Part shown: in pieces, positions 10,198 through 20,197 of the stretch | Numbering within the stretch: position 1 is the stretch's first letter | Layout of the letters: each line of letters starts with the position of its first letter | Assembly: GCF_003722315.1 (NCBI RefSeq) | Contig: NZ_CP033580.1 | Span: 2,809,501-2,873,500 of the forward strand | Reading direction: 5' to 3' | DNA length: 64,000 nt | DNA from: Thermoanaerobacter ethanolicus JW 200 | GTDB taxonomy: Bacteria; Bacillota; Thermoanaerobacteria; Thermoanaerobacterales; Thermoanaerobacteraceae | Translations under genes and position numbers: made by a program | Notes under the pieces: model-generated | What the model was told of the DNA's origin: nothing | What the model saw: the letters and a program-made list of their open reading frames with translations, nothing else | Database searches by the model: none

Positions 10198-10215
10198 CCC
10201 GGCACAATTACCGGG
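10198..10215 (-). terminator. Terminator after the thioredoxin-like gene
   Basis: Arms CCCGG and CCGGG enclose an 8-base loop and are followed on the minus strand by TTTTTTAAA. The stem overlaps the stop codon of the thioredoxin-like gene. Confidence 0.75.
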
Positions 10216-10693
10216 ACAAAATATTAACAATTTCCTCAATTATGTTTTTATCATATTTCCCTTTAAGATAATCTCTTTTCCACTCTCCTTCTCCACTTTT
10301 TGCAAGTTCTTTTACTATTTCAGGTCTTTCAATCCAATGACCAATTTCTTTAAAATCTTTATTCATAAATACAAAAGTGGGTATTTTAGCTTTACCATCT
10401 ATATAATAAGGTTTCATGTGCTCTTCGTTACCTTCTCTTTTTAAAATTCTCAGTTTAAAATTTTTATTATAACTTGCGATTTTTGCAACTATAGGCACAT
10501 TAACTTGAGAATCAGGACACCAACTCTCAGCAAATGCCAAAATATTTATCTCATCTTTAAATTTTATTTTCACTATCAAGTCTTCATCTAAGACTGTCTT
10601 TTCATATCTCTCTTTTATTCTTTTAGCAATGTTCTCCTCCGATTCTCTTACAAATTCCTCAAAAGTTATTCCTTTTTCAAACAATTCTCTCAA
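10208..10693 (-). CDS. Thioredoxin-like family protein
   Basis: A 161-residue soluble protein with a thioredoxin-like core: the strand ILAFAESWCPDSQVNVPIV, then IPTFVFMNKDF (cis-Pro strand) near 105-117. The active-site position reads WCPDS, with one cysteine instead of CxxC. It may therefore act as a monothiol reductant, a bacillithiol/thiol-handling protein or a non-catalytic member. It follows the aminotransferase by 21 bases and is probably co-transcribed with it. The start ATG is preceded by GAGGTG. Its substrate is unknown. Confidence 0.8.
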   Translation of the reverse strand: MRELFEKGITFEEFVRESEENIAKRIKERYEKTVLDEDLIVKIKFKDEINILAFAESWCPDSQVNVPIVAKIASYNKNFKLRILKREGNEEHMKPYYIDGKAKIPTFVFMNKDFKEIGHWIERPEIVKELAKSGEGEWKRDYLKGKYDKNIIEEIVNILSR

Positions 10694-10714
10694 AGTTAAT
10701 TCACCTCTTTCAAT

Positions 10715-12142
10715 TTACTGCCTTTTAAATAACGATCCTAAAACAGTTTTTGCTCCCGAGACAGTAATCCCTAAGAAGCTACTATTTCTTGTGAGAATTT
10801 CATCTAAAGCATCTACAACTTTGTCAATTTGTTCTTTTGTCACAATTAAAGGTGGCTCTAATCTTATTACATTTGGGTTATTCAAAGTGTAAGCCGTTAT
10901 AATTCTGTGTTTATTTTGAAGCTCTCCAGCAATTAAAGAGCCGAGGTATTCACTTGAAAGCTTTGAAATAGCTCCTCCAGAAATCTTGTCAAGAAGTCCA
11001 CCTTCTGGTTGATTAAACTCTATTCCTATTAAAAGCCCCTTTCCTCTAACATCTTTTATAAGTTTTGGATGTTTTTCTTTTAATTCTTTCAGTCGACCTA
11101 AAAAGTATTCACCTTTTTCTTTTGCAGCATCAGGAAGCTTTTTCTCTATAATAGCTTGTATTGAAGCAATCGCAGCTGCACAAGCATAGGTATTACCGCC
11201 AAAAGTAGAAGTATGTAAAAGAGCTTTTTCCATAGTCCCATAAGCTTTTTGCCATATTTCCTCTGTGGTTATATAGGCACCGATAGGCATAACTCCTCCA
11301 CCTAAAGACTTCGCAAGGCACATTATGTCTGGAACTACTCCTTCGTGCTCACATGCAAACATTTTTCCTGTTCTTCCAAACCCAGTTTGCACCTCATCTA
11401 AAATCAAATAAGCATCATACTTAGTACAGAGCTCTCTTACCTTTTTCAAATATCCCTCAGGAGGAACGATAACTCCGCCTTCCCCTTGGATAGGCTCTAC
11501 TATAAAAGCAGCAACATCTCTACCTTTCAAAGCTTCCTCCAAAGCTTTTTCATCTCCAAATGGAATAGGAACTGTCTCCGGCACAAGTGGTTTAAAATAC
11601 TTTTGATATTTTTCTCGTCCCGTCACTGAAAGGGCACCCATGGATTTGCCGTGAAAAGAGTTTTGGCAGTAAACTATTTTTTGTTTCCCTGAAGCAATTT
11701 TAGCAAGTTTTAAAGCTCCTTCTACTGCTTCAGCTCCGCTGTTACAGAAAAAGCTCCTTTTAAGATTCCCTGGTGTCACTTTTGCAAGATTATGAGCAAG
11801 AACTCCTGGCAAATTTCCAATAGCCGCTTGCAATATATTAGGCATATATTTTACTTTTTCTACAGCTTCAATGACTTCATCAGGGTTATGCCCCAAATTT
11901 AAAGCACCATATCCTCCTAAAAAATCATAATACTCATTTCCTTCATTGTCCCATACTGAAACTCCCTTAGCTCTTACAAAAAGTTTATCAAACTGAAGCA
12001 TTGAAAGCATAGAGACAAACACTGAATTTATGTATTCTTTGTAATTTTCTCTGACTTGATTTTTGTTCAAAGTAAGTGCCTCTTCTAAAGTGATATATTC
12101 TGGAATGTCGTCTTTCACTTTCCCCTTTGTTACTTCATACAT
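10715..12142 (-). CDS. Class III PLP-dependent aminotransferase (putrescine/ornithine type)
   Basis: A 475-residue fold-type I aminotransferase. Family signatures are the N-terminal DNEGNEYYDFLGGYGALNLGH, the PLP phosphate-binding CNSGAEAVEGALKLA (about 120-135), VEPIQGEGGV, LILDEVQTGFGRTGK (about 250-265) and the Schiff-base lysine in CLAKSLGGGVMPIG. The long N-terminal arm (about 50 residues before the core) and the C-terminal extension resemble putrescine aminotransferase (PatA/YgjG) more than ornithine aminotransferase. It would transfer an amino group from putrescine or ornithine to 2-oxoglutarate. The next gene downstream is a thioredoxin-like protein. The exact substrate is uncertain. 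Confidence 0.85.
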   Translation of the reverse strand: MYEVTKGKVKDDIPEYITLEEALTLNKNQVRENYKEYINSVFVSMLSMLQFDKLFVRAKGVSVWDNEGNEYYDFLGGYGALNLGHNPDEVIEAVEKVKYMPNILQAAIGNLPGVLAHNLAKVTPGNLKRSFFCNSGAEAVEGALKLAKIASGKQKIVYCQNSFHGKSMGALSVTGREKYQKYFKPLVPETVPIPFGDEKALEEALKGRDVAAFIVEPIQGEGGVIVPPEGYLKKVRELCTKYDAYLILDEVQTGFGRTGKMFACEHEGVVPDIMCLAKSLGGGVMPIGAYITTEEIWQKAYGTMEKALLHTSTFGGNTYACAAAIASIQAIIEKKLPDAAKEKGEYFLGRLKELKEKHPKLIKDVRGKGLLIGIEFNQPEGGLLDKISGGAISKLSSEYLGSLIAGELQNKHRIITAYTLNNPNVIRLEPPLIVTKEQIDKVVDALDEILTRNSSFLGITVSGAKTVLGSLFKRQ

Positions 12143-12162
12143 TTCTCATCTCTCCTTTATCT

Positions 12163-12390
12163 TTAATGTCTGTGGTGGTGATGATGGTGATTATGGTCAT
12201 GTCCACAATGGTTGCAACTATTTTCAGCATATTTAATACTATCCAACTCTCTTTTAACCCTTTCCCGTATTTCCTTAACATATTCTTGCCTTAACCTCTT
12301 CTGCTCTTCCTTCTCTTCTTCAGTCAGTCCTTCTGTTTGTGATTTGTGATAAAGGAAATTTATTCTATCTATCATCTCTTTTGTTATCAT
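12163..12390 (-). CDS. DUF896 (YnzC-like) small protein with a His/Cys-rich tail
   Basis: A 75-residue protein. Residues 1-55 (MITKEMIDRINFLYHKSQ..LTEEEKEEQKRLRQEYV) match the small helical DUF896/UPF0291 family known from Bacillus YnzC, whose function is unclear. The C-terminus, unusual for the family, reads NSCNHCGHDHN followed by six or more histidines and is likely a metal-binding tail (Ni, Zn or Co). The start at 12390 is chosen because GAGGTG lies 6 bases upstream; an upstream ATG at 12444 has no ribosome site. Confidence 0.85.
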   Translation of the reverse strand: MITKEMIDRINFLYHKSQTEGLTEEEKEEQKRLRQEYVKEIRERVKRELDSIKYAENSCNHCGHDHNHHHHHHRH

Positions 12391-12464
12391 TGCTTCACCT
12401 CGTCGAATAAATTTTGACAAATATATTATATTCCTTTTTCCCAAAAAACAAAAGAATTTTTATA

Positions 12465-12488
12465 AAGTAATGGATATGACCATCACTT
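12465..12488. promoter_or_regulatory. Imperfect palindrome between divergent genes
   Basis: Arms AAGTAATGG and CCATCACTT (one mismatch) flank a 6-base spacer, between the DUF896 gene and the divergent DUF1614 gene. A candidate operator; no protein can be named. Confidence 0.35.
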
Positions 12489-12537
12489 TTATGATATTAT
12501 AACAATATAGTAGCAAATATTTAAGGAGGTTTTTGTA

Positions 12538-13176
12538 ATGCCTTTAATTTGGATACTTTCCCTAATATTGTTGTTTCCTTTTTTGATATTTACATTTTTT
12601 GTGCAGGCAACAACTTTTTCTTTTGCAAAATTGGGATTATCTCCCCAAATGGCAGTTTTTGTTTTTAGTTTATCTTTAATAGGAAGTGTGATCAACATTC
12701 CTATATCTCGAAAAAAAATTATTGTCCATGAAGAAGAGCGGTATTTTTCCCCATTCCTTTTTTACTATCCCCCACGAGTGCAAGAGCAAGTAATTGCAGT
12801 AAACGTAGGGGGAGCTGTAGTTCCCGTCATTCTCAGTTTGTACCTTTTGCCGAGGGCACCACTACTCCCAACTATAATAGCTACTATAATAGTTACAATT
12901 GTAGCAAAAGCACTAGCTAAACCTGTACAAGGAGTAGGCATTACCCTCCCTGCCTTTATACCGCCTCTTGTGGCAGCTGCCTCTGCAATTTTATTATCTC
13001 CCCACAATGCAGCACCTGTTGCATATATCTCGGGAGTTTTAGGCACATTAATTGGAGCAGACCTTTTAAATTTGCCTCACTTTAAAGATTTAACCTCTCA
13101 TGCCATAAGTATAGGAGGCGCAGGTATATTTGATGGAATCTTTTTAGTAGGTGTAGTAGCCGCTTTATTAGCTTAA
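12538..13176 (+). CDS. DUF1614 family integral membrane protein
   Basis: A 212-residue membrane protein with about six hydrophobic segments and the DUF1614 pattern: LGLSPQMAVFVFSLSLIGSVINIPI near 35-60, VNVGGAVVPVILSLYLL near 90-106, and GVLGTLIGADLLNLPHF plus SIGGAGIFDGIFLVG at the C-terminus. No function is established for this family. The ATG follows AAGGAGG by about 8 bases. It is a single plus-strand gene between minus-strand genes and ends in a shared bidirectional terminator. Confidence 0.85.
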   Translation: MPLIWILSLILLFPFLIFTFFVQATTFSFAKLGLSPQMAVFVFSLSLIGSVINIPISRKKIIVHEEERYFSPFLFYYPPRVQEQVIAVNVGGAVVPVILSLYLLPRAPLLPTIIATIIVTIVAKALAKPVQGVGITLPAFIPPLVAAASAILLSPHNAAPVAYISGVLGTLIGADLLNLPHFKDLTSHAISIGGAGIFDGIFLVGVVAALLA

Positions 13177-13209
13177 AAAACACCCTACTGTGAAAGTAGG
13201 GTGTTTTTA
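13175..13209. terminator. Bidirectional terminator shared by convergent genes
   Basis: ACACCCTAC and GTAGGGTGT arms with a 7-base loop are bounded by A6 on the left and T5 on the right, serving the DUF1614 gene and the S9 peptidase gene. Confidence 0.9.
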
Positions 13210-13211
13210 TT

Positions 13212-15209
13212 TTACTTTAAATACTTATTAAACCACTCTGTTATCTCTTTAAGCCTTCTTATTCTGTGTTTAGGCTTGCCACTTCTTGAAAGCTCATGAT
13301 TTTCACCGTGGAAAAGTACCAGTCTTGATTCCACGCCAAAATATTTAAGAGCGCTAAACATTTGCAGGGCTTCTGCCATCCAACATCTATAGTCTTCATC
13401 TGAATGCAAAAACAAAGTAGGAGTTTTTACTCTATCAGCGTATTTTAAAGGCGAATGTTCCCAATACTTTTCAAAATTATCCCAAGGTGTTCCTCCTATT
13501 TGGTCAGGGACAAAATAATAACCTATATCTGTAGTCCCAAATTCTGTTGTCCAATTAGATATACTTCTTTGAGAAACGGCTGCTTTGAATCTATCTGTAT
13601 GACCTATAATCCAATTTGTCATAAATCCTCCATAAGAACCACCTGTCACTCCTACTCTTGAAGGGTCAATGTCTTTGTAATTTTCCAATACATAATCTGT
13701 GAATTTCATTATATCCTCATAATCTACTGTACCGTATTTACCTCTTATATCAGCAAACTCATTGCCCCTTCCATCGCTTCCTTTTGGATTGCAGAAAAAT
13801 ACAAAGTATCCTTCTGTCGCCCAGTACTGCATTTCGTGAAAATAAATTTCGCCATATACAGTTTTTGGTCCTCCATGAATATCCAATATAGCAGGATATT
13901 TTTTGCCTTCTTCATAGTCTATAGGTCTCATAATCCATCCATCTATAACATGACCAGCTCTTGTCTCTACTTCCACTCTCTCAGGTTTGGAAAGCTTCCT
14001 CTCTTTTTGAACCCATTCATTAAAATCTGTTAATTGCTTTTCCTCTCCATTTTTATACTCATAAAGCTCTAAAAGCTTTAAACCCCTAAAACCGATAAAG
14101 AGAATATTTTCCCCTTTTACATCAAACATGTCAACAGACCCATCTGATGCTATCACTTTTTCTATTTTCCCATTTACATCTATCCTGTTAAGGTATGCAT
14201 TATACCTTTCTGTAGATATAAAGTACAGATAATCTCCTTCTACTTTAAAACTATAGCCAGAACCATATCTAGAATCAGATCCAACAGAATTGCCTAAACT
14301 CATATCCAAATCAGGAGTTATGCACTTTTTCTCACCTGAATCAACATCTAAAAGGTAAAACTTGCTATTTTCATTGATTCCATATTTCTTCATGTCAGTA
14401 CCTGTGCAAATTATTTTGTATCCTAAAAAGTCAGCATATCTATAGGAAAAATCTTCGTCTCTATTAATTTTCTTTACTTCATTAGATGCAACATCATAAA
14501 TATACACATCGCTTACAAGGTCCATTTTATCTTTATAAGTCCGCCCTATGAATACTGCTTTACTTTTATCTCTGTTTAACTTAAACAAAGATACATCTGT
14601 GTATTCGTCAGTAATAGGTTGTAACTTATTTTCATTAGCACGATATAAATACAACCTCTCTCTATCCTTATTTATAAAACCTGCTCCATTTACCCAATAG
14701 GGAATTTCATCTAAAACTTTGTAATCTTTTTCTTCTTTCCTTTTCTTTAGCTCTTTTTGTTTTTCTTCCTCACTTAACCCTTCCAACTCTTTTTCATTTA
14801 CGTTATATCTTGCTGTCAGTAAAAAAGTGTTTTCATCAATTGGTTCAATATTCATAACCTCCTTAGGAATTACAAAAGCCTCTAATGCCTCTCCTCCATG
14901 GATGTTTATTTTATAATACCTAGTAAATTCCTCTCCACTCTCTGCCTTTTCTTTATCTTTAGGATTCCTGCTACCTGAAAAAAGTATGTTCTCATTATCT
15001 AGCCACACAAAACCCCTTTCCTCATTAAAAGAAGTTAATTGAAAGTATTTCCTACTTTTTATATCTAAGAGCCATATGTTAGAAAGATATTTGTTTTCTT
15101 CTACATCCATTCTATGTACTACAAAAGCTGCATAATCGCCATTTGGAGAGTATTTCAAACCAGACAAAAATTTAAACTTTGTAAAGTCCTCAAGCTGTAA
15201 TTTTTCCAT
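13212..15209 (-). CDS. S9 family prolyl-oligopeptidase-type serine peptidase (acylaminoacyl-peptidase-like)
   Basis: A 665-residue cytoplasmic peptidase. An N-terminal beta-propeller region (about 1-400, repeated strands such as FKFLSGLKYSPNGDYAAFVV) is followed by an alpha/beta hydrolase domain (about 410-665). The catalytic serine lies in GVTGGSYGGFMTNW, the Asp in HSDEDYRC and the His in HGENHELS. There is no signal peptide. It cleaves short peptides, possibly N-acylated ones. The start at 15209 (MEKLQLEDF) has GGGGGCG 8 bases upstream; an in-frame ATG at 15224 lacks a site. Confidence 0.9.
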   Translation of the reverse strand: MEKLQLEDFTKFKFLSGLKYSPNGDYAAFVVHRMDVEENKYLSNIWLLDIKSRKYFQLTSFNEERGFVWLDNENILFSGSRNPKDKEKAESGEEFTRYYKINIHGGEALEAFVIPKEVMNIEPIDENTFLLTARYNVNEKELEGLSEEEKQKELKKRKEEKDYKVLDEIPYWVNGAGFINKDRERLYLYRANENKLQPITDEYTDVSLFKLNRDKSKAVFIGRTYKDKMDLVSDVYIYDVASNEVKKINRDEDFSYRYADFLGYKIICTGTDMKKYGINENSKFYLLDVDSGEKKCITPDLDMSLGNSVGSDSRYGSGYSFKVEGDYLYFISTERYNAYLNRIDVNGKIEKVIASDGSVDMFDVKGENILFIGFRGLKLLELYEYKNGEEKQLTDFNEWVQKERKLSKPERVEVETRAGHVIDGWIMRPIDYEEGKKYPAILDIHGGPKTVYGEIYFHEMQYWATEGYFVFFCNPKGSDGRGNEFADIRGKYGTVDYEDIMKFTDYVLENYKDIDPSRVGVTGGSYGGFMTNWIIGHTDRFKAAVSQRSISNWTTEFGTTDIGYYFVPDQIGGTPWDNFEKYWEHSPLKYADRVKTPTLFLHSDEDYRCWMAEALQMFSALKYFGVESRLVLFHGENHELSRSGKPKHRIRRLKEITEWFNKYLK

Positions 15210-15301
15210 TAAAATCGCCCCCATTAAAAATGTTTACAACTTCATTATAACATATATTTGCTAAAAATCTAAAAATAAAAAATTACATCAAGAGACGCTA
15301 A

Positions 15302-15340
15302 AAAAGGCAGGGTCATAACACAACTTCCACCCTGTCTTTT
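15302..15340 (-). terminator. Terminator at the end of the folate/sfsA operon
   Basis: AAAAGGCAGGGT pairs with ACCCTGTCTTTT (one mismatch), overlapping the last codons of sfsA and followed on the minus strand by a T-run. Confidence 0.75.
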
Positions 15341-16005
15341 AAAAACACGTAGTTTTCTCCAACATCACAGGTATAGGCATAGGCTTCTACTCCTTTACCT
15401 ACAGCCTCTCTTAGAAACTTCCCAAACTCCGGGTCTTGCTCGTCATTAGGGGTAAAATATTTTATATCATCCATTTGAATTAAAAAAATTACTGCTGCCC
15501 TCATACCTTCTTTTTTTACTTTTATAAGCTCTTTTAAATGTTTCCTTCCTCTTTCTGTGGGAGCATCAGGAAATTTTGCAACACCTTCTACTTCCAGAGT
15601 TACTCCTTTGACTTCTACATAGCATATCTCTTTTCCTTTTGTAAGCTTTATATCAAATTTACTGTTCCCAAAAGTTTTTTCTTTTTCTACAATGTCATAG
15701 CCTTTAAATTCCTCAATAAGCCCCATCTTTATGCTCTCTAAAACTACTTTATTAGGCACTTGTGAATCGATAGATATAAGTCTTTTCCCCTTATAAGCAA
15801 AAGCCAACTCGAAGGGTGTTTTTCTGCCTTGCCTATCTCTTACTTCAAGGATAACCTCTGCTCCCGGGACAAATATCTCTTTACACCTTCCCGTATTAGG
15901 CACATGTACTAAAGTCTTTTCTCCGCTATTTAACTCTACATAAGCTTCAAATCTATTGATTCTCTTTATGAATTTCCCGTAAACAATTGGATTTGTAATC
16001 ACCAT
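15313..16005 (-). CDS. sfsA: SfsA family protein (sugar fermentation stimulation homologue)
   Basis: A 230-residue protein with the SfsA pattern: an N-terminal OB-like part (FIKRINRFEAYVELNSGEKTL), then NTGRCKEIFVPGAEV, and a C-terminal nuclease-like fold with FGNSKFDIKL, CYVEVKGVTLE and FPDAPTERGRKHLKEL. Its biochemical role is not settled; the C-terminal motifs suggest a nuclease relationship. The start at 16005 (MVITNPIVYG) has TGAGG 7 bases upstream, and that site overlaps the stop of the PTPS gene. It is the last gene of the folE-folP-folK-PTPS-sfsA run. Confidence 0.9.
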   Translation of the reverse strand: MVITNPIVYGKFIKRINRFEAYVELNSGEKTLVHVPNTGRCKEIFVPGAEVILEVRDRQGRKTPFELAFAYKGKRLISIDSQVPNKVVLESIKMGLIEEFKGYDIVEKEKTFGNSKFDIKLTKGKEICYVEVKGVTLEVEGVAKFPDAPTERGRKHLKELIKVKKEGMRAAVIFLIQMDDIKYFTPNDEQDPEFGKFLREAVGKGVEAYAYTCDVGENYVFLKDRVEVVL

Positions 16006-16015
16006 TTTAAAAACC

Positions 16016-16384
16016 TCATACAAAATCTTTTTCAGTAATTTCTGCAAAACTTGTGGGGGTTTCCCACAATCTCAATTTATAAAGATGATAGTTATCTCCT
16101 TTTAGCACGGGCTCTAATTCTTTCCATATCCACAAAAGAATATTTTCGCAAGTAGTGTTAAATCCTAAAACTTCATTTAAATACTTATGGTCAAGCTTTT
16201 TTACAACTTTCTCATTTACTATTTCTTTAAGCTTCACAAAATCTATTACCATTCCTTCTCCGTCAGGCTTCCCCTCAACTGTGACTTCCAGCTTATATGT
16301 ATGACCATGAAGCTCTTCACACTTCCCATTGTAATTTATAAGATTGTGGGCACTGTCAAAAGTAAATATTTTTGTCACTTTCAT
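16016..16384 (-). CDS. 6-pyruvoyltetrahydropterin synthase family protein (QueD / PTPS-III), likely replaces FolB
   Basis: A 122-residue COG0720 protein. Zinc ligands are the His in FDSAHNL and both His of LHGHTY. The active-site loop reads CEELHGH: a Cys four positions before the HGH (the QueD pattern CxxxHGH) and a Glu in the position of the PTPS-III pattern ExxHGH. Proteins with both are described as PTPS-I/III and can act in queuosine and folate synthesis. It sits directly after folK (3-base gap) in an operon that has folE, folP and folK but no folB. The context thus favours cleavage of dihydroneopterin derivatives to 6-hydroxymethyl-dihydropterin. The residues are seen, the family link is known, and the dual role is inferred. 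Confidence 0.85.
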   Translation of the reverse strand: MKVTKIFTFDSAHNLINYNGKCEELHGHTYKLEVTVEGKPDGEGMVIDFVKLKEIVNEKVVKKLDHKYLNEVLGFNTTCENILLWIWKELEPVLKGDNYHLYKLRLWETPTSFAEITEKDFV

Positions 16385-16387
16385 TTT

Positions 16388-16888
16388 TTACACCCCATTG
16401 TACCAATTCTCTTTATACAGCTTAACTCCTTCTTTATCAGGCAACTCCGCTATTAAATCTTTAATATACACATCTCCTTTTTTTATAAAAGGGTTTATAT
16501 CCGAAAGAGGAATCAACACAAAAGCTCTCTCCCACATTCTCGGATGAGGAATAGTCAACACTTCATCGTTTAATTCAATATCATCGTACAACAGTATGTC
16601 AATATCAATAGTCCTTGGACCCCATCTTATGAGTCTTTGTCTTTTTAATTTTTTTTCAATTTCATTTACAACTTTTAATAAGTCATAAGGCCCAATGTTT
16701 GTCTCCACTTCAACTGCAATATTTAAAAACATATCCTGGTTTAAATATCCTACAGGTTTTGTTTCATAAATAGGAGAAAGCTTCTTTAAAATTATGCCTT
16801 CCCAGTGTTCTAACTCAAAAACGGCTCTTTTTAAATTTTCTTCCCTATCTCCTAAATTAGAACCTAAAGATAAATACACTTCACTCAT
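16388..16888 (-). CDS. folK: 2-amino-4-hydroxy-6-hydroxymethyldihydropteridine pyrophosphokinase (HPPK)
   Basis: A 166-residue enzyme that pyrophosphorylates 6-hydroxymethyl-dihydropterin with ATP. It opens with YLSLGSNLGDREENL, then SPIYETKPVGYLNQDMFLN, and carries the signature RWGPRTIDIDILLYDD with the Mg-binding Asp pair and IPHPRMWERAFVLIPL. The length is normal for the family. The start overlaps the folP stop by 4 bases (ATGA), indicating translational coupling. Confidence 0.96.
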   Translation of the reverse strand: MSEVYLSLGSNLGDREENLKRAVFELEHWEGIILKKLSPIYETKPVGYLNQDMFLNIAVEVETNIGPYDLLKVVNEIEKKLKRQRLIRWGPRTIDIDILLYDDIELNDEVLTIPHPRMWERAFVLIPLSDINPFIKKGDVYIKDLIAELPDKEGVKLYKENWYNGV

Positions 16889-17697
16889 CTTCTCACCATC
16901 GCATCAGTCATCTTAGCAACTCTTAACATCTGCTTTACATCGTGAACGCGTACAATATCAACCCCTTTTACAATCCCAACAGCAACTGTTGCAGCAGTCC
17001 CTTCCAATCTATCCTCTACTTCAAGGTTTAAAACTTTTCCAATCATGGATTTCCTAGAAGTACCTAAAAGCACAGGAAGTCCTAAAACTTTTAATTCTTC
17101 TAATCGATTCATGACCTCAAGATTATGATCTAAAGTTTTTCCAAAACCTATCCCTGGATCTACTACCATTTGACTTTTATCAATTCCTGCTTTTTCTCCT
17201 ATCTCTATGCTTTTTTGTAAAAATTTTATTATATCCTGAACAACATCTTCATATTCTGCTACATTGCTGTTATGCATCATTATTACACCTGCATTGTATT
17301 TTGCAACTACTTCCGCCATTTTGGGGTCCCTTTGAAGTCCCCATACATCATTTACTATGTGAGCACCTGCTTCTAAAGCTCGAAGTGCCACATTTGATTT
17401 CATAGTATCCACAGATATAATGACATTTGAAATTTTTGAAAGCTTTTCAATGACAGGTATGACTCTTCTCATTTCTTCTTCTTCATCCACTGGAGTATGT
17501 CCTGGCCTTGTAGACTCTCCACCTACATCTATTATGTCAGCTCCTTCTTCTATCATTTGAAGAGCTCTTTCTATGCCTTTTTCTAAAGTATTATATTTTC
17601 CCCCATCTGAAAAAGAATCAGGAGTCATATTTAAAATTCCCATTATGTAAGTTCTTTTTCCAATCTCCAAGCTTTTATCCCTGCACCTAAATAGCAT
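16885..17697 (-). CDS. folP: Dihydropteroate synthase
   Basis: A 270-residue TIM-barrel enzyme that joins hydroxymethyl-dihydropterin pyrophosphate to p-aminobenzoate. Signatures are MGILNMTPDSFSDGGKY (pterin and pyrophosphate loop 1), GADIIDVGGESTRPGHTPV (loop 2), VVDPGIGFGKTLDHNLEVM and LLGTSRKSMIG, and the C-terminal DIVRVHDVKQM with the conserved RxHD. The ATG has GGGAGG 8 bases upstream. It lies between folE and folK. Confidence 0.97.
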   Translation of the reverse strand: MLFRCRDKSLEIGKRTYIMGILNMTPDSFSDGGKYNTLEKGIERALQMIEEGADIIDVGGESTRPGHTPVDEEEEMRRVIPVIEKLSKISNVIISVDTMKSNVALRALEAGAHIVNDVWGLQRDPKMAEVVAKYNAGVIMMHNSNVAEYEDVVQDIIKFLQKSIEIGEKAGIDKSQMVVDPGIGFGKTLDHNLEVMNRLEELKVLGLPVLLGTSRKSMIGKVLNLEVEDRLEGTAATVAVGIVKGVDIVRVHDVKQMLRVAKMTDAMVRR

Positions 17698-17709
17698 AAT
17701 CTACCTCCC

Positions 17710-18276
17710 TTATCTTTTAGAGTTTATCAAAGACATTACCTCTGCCCTTGATTTTTCATCTGTTCTAAATATTCCTCTCAAAGCAGAAGTAACAGTCTTA
17801 GCCCCCGGTTTTTTGATACCTCTCATTGTCATACACAAATGTTCTGCCTCAATGACAACGGCAACACCTAAGGGATTCACTGCTTCCATTATGGTATCTG
17901 CAATTTCACTTGTCAACCTCTCTTGAAGCTGTGGTCTTTTTGCTAAAATGTCTACTATACGGGCTAATTTTGAAAGGCCTAAAATTTTACCCTTTCTAGG
18001 CAAATAGGCCACATGGGCAACTCCTATAAAAGGCAAGAGATGATGTTCGCACATAGAATAAAGCGGAATATCTTTTACAAGTATTATTTCTTGATGTTCA
18101 TCCTCCTGAAAAATCTTTATAACATCTTTTACATCCGTATGAAGGCCAGCAAAAATCTCTTCATACATCCTTGCAACTCTATCAGGAGTTTCAAGGAGCC
18201 CCTCCCTATCCGGATCTTCACCTATGGCTTCAAGTATGTCTCTTACCGCTTTTTTAATCTTTTCTTTATCTATCAT
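17710..18276 (-). CDS. folE: GTP cyclohydrolase I
   Basis: A 188-residue enzyme that converts GTP to dihydroneopterin triphosphate, the first step of folate (and queuosine) synthesis. Zinc ligands are seen in [12 protein letters not shown] and in [25 protein letters not shown] and RPQLQERLT are family motifs. It is the first gene of the folate operon. The ATG follows AAGGGG. Confidence 0.97.
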   Translation of the reverse strand: MIDKEKIKKAVRDILEAIGEDPDREGLLETPDRVARMYEEIFAGLHTDVKDVIKIFQEDEHQEIILVKDIPLYSMCEHHLLPFIGVAHVAYLPRKGKILGLSKLARIVDILAKRPQLQERLTSEIADTIMEAVNPLGVAVVIEAEHLCMTMRGIKKPGAKTVTSALRGIFRTDEKSRAEVMSLINSKR

Positions 18277-18360
18277 ATGTGATACCCCTTTATTTAAAAA
18301 GTCGACAACTTTATTATATTATTTTTATCTCTAAAAAGCCAGTCCTTACAAAAAAGTTAA

Positions 18361-18382
18361 AAAGCAGTCTTTCGACTGCTTT
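18361..18382 (-). terminator. Terminator of lysS
   Basis: AAAGCAGTC and GACTGCTTT arms with a TTTC loop lie 2 bases past the lysS stop; on the minus strand they run into TTTTTAAC. Confidence 0.85.
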
Positions 18383-18383
18383 T

Positions 18384-20190
<1,807 letters not shown>

Positions 20191-20197
20191 GTTGTTT

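Noticed and set aside
10030-10207. Cobalamin riboswitch upstream of nrdJ
   Set aside because: The leader is short, AT-rich and lacks the B12-box sequence; NrdR boxes explain it better.
12163-12200. Histidine run as a cloning artefact (His tag)
   Set aside because: The run is mixed with Cys, Asp, Asn and Arg codons and continues a natural conserved gene in a genomic context.
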